A stretch of DNA of 64,000 nt from Polytrichum commune (taxonomy: Eukaryota; Streptophyta; Polytrichopsida; Polytrichales; Polytrichaceae): contig OX485807.1 in assembly GCA_950295325.1 (NCBI GenBank), positions 27,997,666-28,061,665 on the forward strand, in the 5' to 3' direction. A program made the position numbers and the translations under genes. The notes under the pieces are model-generated. The model ran no database searches. It saw only the letters and a list, made by a program, of their open reading frames with translations, and had not been told where the DNA came from. Shown in pieces: positions 58,784-64,000 of this stretch (the stretch's first letter is position 1; each line of letters opens with the position of its first letter).

Positions 58784-58960
58784 TATCTCCAGACAAGGTG
58801 GCTACAACTACACATCAACAAGCCTAATAGATGGTTTCTACATTCACTCCCTTGACAACAGCAAATTTACCTCCACTACAAATACAAACATGAATCTAAA
58901 TTCAGATCACTACCCAGTCACATTACACATCCCACACAACACACTTATAGCTAGACCTCC
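58166..58960 (+). other. APE-type endonuclease domain of LINE ORF2 (split by frameshift)
   Basis: In order: TWNASSL (Asn at 58184), IQETK (Glu at 58271), GGLLTLIHH, HMYMPTHP, GDFN (58649-58660), then after the frameshift YNYTSTSLIDGFYIH and NSDHYPVTL (SDH at 58902-58910). These are the catalytic and structural motifs of apurinic/apyrimidinic-type LINE endonucleases, which nick target DNA to prime reverse transcription. Confidence 0.9.
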
Positions 58961-61900
58961 GCCCTCTACAAACACCACACCAACTAGGATACTGAACCCG
59001 ATACCACCGGAAAACCTAGAAAACTTTAACATAACATTCTTCGAAGAAAACTCCACCCAACTTAAACAACTTATCACATTATTAGAAGACAACCAACACT
59101 TAACACCTGATCAATGGCAAAATGCGTGCACATCATTAGAATACATTATAAACAAAATCTCAGAAACAATTGAAAAAACCTACAAAGCATACCCTCTACC
59201 CAACCTCACAAACAGAACATCAAAACAATGTGGTTTTTTACAACGCAAACTAGCTAGAGAATGGAAAAGACACCTCAACACATATCACCTCATCAGGAAA
59301 ACCATTTACATTGTACAAAATAATCCAAGCTGGCAAGTACACCCCATCCTAAATGATATCCAAAACCACCAACACGTCAACATCCCGCACCCACCTACTA
59401 CAACAACATCTCTTGTCGAATAGATTGACACCATAGCAACTATCGCAAAAATGGCAAATAAAGAAGCCAGGAAAATTACCACAAAATACACCAGAGACTG
59501 CATCCTAAAAGCCGTATCAAAATACCGTGAAATGTATGAAAAAAACCCCCAAAAAATAAATCGGAAAGTCTTCAAGAACACTGAAACCTCACCTCTTGAC
59601 TCCATCATTGATAGACAAAACAACATATTAACCAACCCTGAAGACATTGCTTCAGACATTTACGCACAACAATCCATCAGTAACCGCCCAACAGTCCCCA
59701 CATGTCACCATCAAAATACACATCCAATTCACTGTACATGTGGAGTAAGGCAATACCCTTGGTACGACTTAGATGGATACACAATCGACAGACGAGGAGA
59801 ACCCCAAATCCCCTTGCACACATACCTTGATAAAGAAACATACGACTTCTATCTTAAAAACCTAAGTAATAATAAAGTCTCAGGTCCAGACAAAATACCC
59901 AACTCAATTCTAAAAAATATGCCTCCACGCTTTCACAAAATGTTGTTTCTATTCTTCAAACACTGCTATAAATAAAAACAAATCCCAACATCATGGAAAA
60001 CTAGCCTAACAGTTTTACTATATAAAAAAGGTAACCCATCACAACTAACAAATCACAGACCTATTGCACTAGCTAACACTATATATAAATTATACACAAG
60101 CACACTAACCTCTATGCTATTAGCATACGGAGAAAGATACAAAATACTACACGATAGCCAAGAAGAGTTCAGAGCAGAAAGAAGCACCTCCAGACAAATC
60201 CAAATACTAATTGCAGCATTTGAAGACGCCAGACTCACAAACCAAGATATATACATTCTTTATATTGACTTCAAAAATGCCTTTGGCTTCATTGACCACG
60301 CCAGACTATTAGCCATAATGAAAGACCTGGGTTATCCCAATGACTCCATAAACCTCATAGGAAACATATACTCACAATCATCAACCATATTTCCCGGCGA
60401 ACACTTCGGGAAAACTCTACCAATCCACATCCAAAGAGGTACAATACAAGGCGATACCCTTAGCCCATATCTATTTATCATATTCTTGGAACCCCTACTT
60501 AGATGGCTGCAACAAGGAAATAATGGATATACCTTCGGTACGTCCATAGTGAAAATCTCATCAGCAGCATATGCAGACGATCTTGCAGCAATAGCCAACA
60601 AACTAGAAGCATTACAAACACAATTAAATAAACTAGACAAATTCTGTGAATGGGCAGGAATGGACCTAGGTATACCAAAATGTGCAGTGACTGGATACCC
60701 AAACAAATCCAAACTTAACCCCACAACCTTCAAGGCCCTAATCCAATCCACTAACATAAACTATAGAAACCAACCTATACCAGTCCTAAACCAACATGAA
60801 TCCTATACATACCTAGGAATAAATCTTGCACCATCACTCAAATGGAAAACACAAATAAATATCACCACAGCTAAAGTAATCAAACAATGTCAAGCCCTCG
60901 TAGCTTGCCCAGCTACTATGAAACAAAAAATCAACATGGCAGACACAGTCATACGTGCTGGAATAGCATATAGTTTTTATGCAGTACCATATTCCATACC
61001 AGCCATAAAAAAACTAGACAAAAAAATCATCGCACTCCATAAAACAATATGCGGAATACCTAAATGCACATCTAATATTGCCACGCAACTCCTCCACAAC
61101 CTATTTGGAATTGAAGCATTTTCATTACAAAATGCCTATCTAAGGTGCATCGGAGAACAATTACAAAATGCCCTCAATGACAAAGGGAGAATTGGAAGAA
61201 TATATACCGGTCTAGTACAATTCATACTCGCCACACATGGGGGCTCTCAAGAAATCACTCGCATTAAATACCACCACTGTGTTAGATCACCCATCACTAG
61301 AACATTGTTCCTGCTAAAACATAAAGCCGGAGTCCATCTAAAAAACACAATAAATAACTTTCTACTAACCCCATCCTCACTTGAAACTGCATGGATGCAA
61401 GAAGCACAAATGCTATATGGCCTAAACCCCAACACCTCACTTAAACTACTACACAAATTACTTATATATAATATAATCACACTAGACCAAATTACCTTGC
61501 CTAATGGTACCACTCTGATGAACAAGGACGAATTCAAAATCTACCACTCCACTCCTTCTAAACTTATCCAAAGCGCACTTAACATAGCTAATGAACTATT
61601 CTGCCACCCCCCCTGCAATCAATGCCCCCTACCCTGCCAACAACACCACCCACCAAGATCCCTAAAAAACAAATATATAATAAGAAATCACAACATCCTA
61701 CCTCACACACCGACCGCCCCCGTACACCCCCCTAACCCCCCCATCCCCCATCTACCTCCTTCCCCCAACAACATGCTTAAAGGCCCCAGACAATTCCCCA
61801 TACACAAAATACTCGATCACAAACAAAAACAAACTAACGACCACAATGGAATAAAAAGAACAGTTACGTCATATATGTGTCAATGGACCACAACAAATAA

Positions 61901-62978
61901 CAACACATATAATAAATGGCGAACCCAAAGGGACCTATACCCCTACTGTGAAGCCAACATATGCAACCACAACTCAAACCTGCTTATCCAATATTACACA
62001 GAAAGACAACACAATCATTTTTCAAACATCATTAACGCTTACTTCACCACGGAACAACACCGAGACACAAGATACGTCACACCATCCACAATAATTCCAC
62101 TAGCACATATCTCTATTAGTGAATGCAACCCAGAAAATGACATTGAAACAAATTCTGATACTATCCAAACACAATTCGATGTCGCCCACATATACGAAGA
62201 CAATGGAAGGCATCTCATCACCATCCCGAAAGCTAGACTAACATGGCTATAGAAACAATACCAATTGGCAAAAAATACCACACATGGTCTAGAACCATCT
62301 ACCCAATCATTCGAAACTGAAATTGTTTGGCTATACCAAAGATACAAATACCGTATCCCAAAAAACGACCCACTCAAAAGAGCCCAATATACAATACCAA
62401 CTCAAATACTGGATCTACTAATTACAACATTCAATATTACCCACTCATACTTTTCATCCCCAGTTACATGTCCTACACAATTCACCCAATTCTACTCACC
62501 CTTCTCACGAGACATAATATTCGGATCCTTAGGAAAATTGTTTGACTATAAATGGCAAGGAATTGGATACGCACATCCTCACACATCAACAGACCTACAA
62601 CAAGCCATTCACTGGGCACGCATGGCGGCCCAAAATGACCCTTACACAATCATTATAATTATATCCCCAGACACTGACTGGTACCAAAACTCAAACCCAC
62701 ACATAGGCCCATTCCCAGACACACATGTCATTGCCCATTTTGCTGCTGACACAATCACATACGAAGAACCAACAATACCCCCCGAATTCAATACTACAAG
62801 GAAAGAACCATCTACCATGCAAATATTCTGTATCCATCACCAAAATAATAACATAGGTACCTACGAACAAATGAAGCTAATACACGACACAACAAATAAC
62901 CTCCAAATATTACAAAGCCACACTCAAATTGCACCACCCACCCCTCCGAACATCACCGTTAACCCTAGTAAAAAATGA
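58704..62978 (+). pseudogene. LINE ORF2, second frame: reverse transcriptase and downstream, with premature stops
   Basis: One frame runs from the frameshift near 58704 with stops at 59421-59423, 59973-59975, 62250-62252 and 62976-62978. RT motifs: SGPDKIPN near 59882, RPIALANTIYKLY near 60058, YIDFKNAF with catalytic Asp at 60267, RGTIQGDTLSPYLF near 60435, YADD at 60570-60581, GMDLGIPKCAV near 60660, and YTYLGINL. A Cys-rich CHPPCNQCPLPC lies near 61602, followed by a Pro-rich stretch. Near 62242-62315 the neighbouring frame looks more protein-like, so two small indels rather than a simple stop may lie there. Few lesions over 4 kb suggest a fairly young copy. Confidence 0.9.
62394..62850 (+). 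other. Possible Dam/DIRS-like methyltransferase fold between RT and RNase H
   Basis: The segment YFSSPVTCPTQFTQFYSP, then IIFGSLGKLFDYKW, GIGYAHPHT (62562-62585) and QQAIHWARMAAQNDPYTIIII resembles the layout of phage Dam-like N6-adenine methyltransferases and the related domain of DIRS-type retroelements. There an (N/D)PP(Y/W) box sits where AHPH stands here. The catalytic box is not canonical, so activity is doubtful. This is a call by eye and could be wrong. Confidence 0.35.
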
Positions 62979-64000
62979 GCTAAAACAAACTACCCAAACA
63001 TATCCCTATACAATAATAACCCCACCCCACAACTCCCAAACTACCAAACCAACTTACCACTAAAATTCCACCCCCAATTTAGCTACTACATAGATGGATC
63101 CTTTATAAAACCCAAAGAAATTGCCCCTAGAATATGGAGAAGAGAAAGAGCTAGATACGGTATCTATAGCCCCAAAGGCTTAAATATCGCCAAAAGACTC
63201 CATGGGCATCAAAATATACTACGTGCAGAAATGATGGCTATACACAAAACACTAAGAATCATCAATACACAATTCCCTAATGAACCCGCATTTATATTCA
63301 CAGACAGTCTAAACGTACTATATCTACTCAACAAACAAATTAAACACCCCACTCTCCATAATAATCACCCAGACCAAACCACACTCAACTCCATGGTAAA
63401 AATCCTCCAAGACCGTACACAGCCTATCACATTATATAAAGTCAGAGCACACGTCAACATTGACGGTAATGAAAAAGCGGATAAACTAGCAAAAGACGGG
63501 TTAGAATTAGAACACAGAATCGCCATACACCCATACGAACATGCCCACGCCACCCCATACTATTATCAAAAGGACGTCTGGGCCTCAATGGAAGAAGTCC
63601 CAGACAAAGGCCCAGTAAGATTCTTAGAAGAACAAATTAAAAAATATGACAGGGAAACCAATATAGCAGTCATGGCCACACAAACCCCCAACACGTGTAA
63701 ATGGACAGAAAATATAGACATTGACAAAGAACTGTCCAACGAATTCTGGACAAATCCCTTAATCATAGACAAACAAAAATCATGCCTTATTAAATTCCGC
63801 ACAGGAACATACATGGGTAATGCTAGAAAACAAATGTTTTTCGGTCACCAGAGGTACCCCTCTATCACGTGTCCCATATGCAATTCAAACGATCCAGACA
63901 CTTGGCTACATGTACTGCTGAAATGTAACCAACAACATATACACTCACTACGAGTTAAAAGACATAACAAAGCAGTTGGAGAAATTAGGAAGCTCCTAAT
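62979..64000 (+). CDS. LINE ORF2, third open part: RNase H and CCHC finger (continues past window)
   Basis: The same frame as upstream, open to the window end. RNase H has all four acidic residues: YIDGSF (Asp 63093), AEMMAI (Glu 63228), FTDSLN (Asp 63303) and NEKADKLA (Asp 63480). The CCHC finger at 63870-63926 matches 48401-48457 of the truncated copy, which shows that a restriction-like endonuclease follows. Over the shared 676 bases the two copies differ by only a few percent. Confidence 0.88.

Larger units (their letters stand above)
50440..64000 (+). mobile_element. Near-full-length Dualen/RandI-like LINE with 2A motif (3' end outside window)
   Basis: 5' UTR monomers, ORF1 (52887-54644) and a huge ORF2 (54641 to past 64000). 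ORF2 domains in order: repetitive G-poor region, 2A motif, APE-type endonuclease, reverse transcriptase, possible methyltransferase-like domain, RNase H, CCHC finger. By alignment with the truncated copy, about 1 kb remains beyond the window, including a restriction-like endonuclease and the 3' tail. The total would be at least 12 kb from ORF1, or about 14 kb with the 5' UTR, very long for a LINE. ORF2 carries one frameshift and about four in-frame stops in this copy. Confidence 0.85.

Noticed and set aside
60332-60757. Minus-strand 141-codon frame
   Set aside because: Shadow of the reverse transcriptase domain.

Overview
The window is nuclear DNA of a land plant. The conserved genes are a cytosolic ribosomal protein, a plastid-targeted DnaJ-ferredoxin, a Golgi pectin-methylation factor and Pescadillo, and introns are GT-AG. 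A plant tRNA-Ile gene is also present. I cannot fix the species. The mix of elements (a Dualen-like LINE, many small TIR elements, old Ty3/gypsy and hAT remnants) would fit a non-seed plant, but that is a weak inference. Genes are sparse islands in repeat-rich DNA.

Layout. 1-7854: a decayed Ty3/gypsy LTR retrotransposon. Its left LTR is cut by the window start, pol is broken by two large insertions and a foldback element, and the right LTR is at 6882-7854. 7855-10314: an hAT-like transposase pseudogene with recognisable introns. 10771-12812: three reverse-oriented copies of the same LTR. 14232-14846: RPL15. 17248-22332 (minus): a nine-exon DnaJ-ferredoxin gene (DJC76-like). 25607-25680: tRNA-Ile(AAU). 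26718-28499 (minus): Pescadillo. 31428-32230: a two-exon small membrane protein gene (tentative). 33238-35729: a CGR2/CGR3-like Golgi gene. 35730-47839: gene-free DNA with several MITE families and a 5'-truncated L1-type LINE scrap. 47852-49524: a 5'-truncated copy of a large LINE. About 50440-64000: a near-full-length copy of the same LINE, running off the window.

The most notable content is this large LINE. ORF1 (585 aa) is followed by a very long ORF2. ORF2 opens with about 900 codons of G-poor repetitive coding sequence and then has a textbook 2A ribosome-skipping motif (GDIESNPGP). After that come an apurinic-type endonuclease, reverse transcriptase, a possible Dam-like methyltransferase fold, RNase H and a CCHC zinc knuckle. 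The truncated sister copy supplies the missing 3' end: a restriction-like PD-(D/E)XK endonuclease, a 3' stem-loop and a (CTAT)n tail inside a 12-bp target-site duplication. Two endonucleases in one LINE is the hallmark of the Dualen/RandI group, first described in Chlamydomonas. The combination with 2A and a methyltransferase-like domain in a land plant looks new to me.

The host genes are housekeeping genes without operon-like links. RPL15 and Pescadillo both act in ribosome production, are both intronless here and both carry a telo-box upstream. Several related MITE families with TIRs starting GGG and 3-bp TTA or TGA duplications are scattered between genes, and two copies lie in introns of the DnaJ gene.
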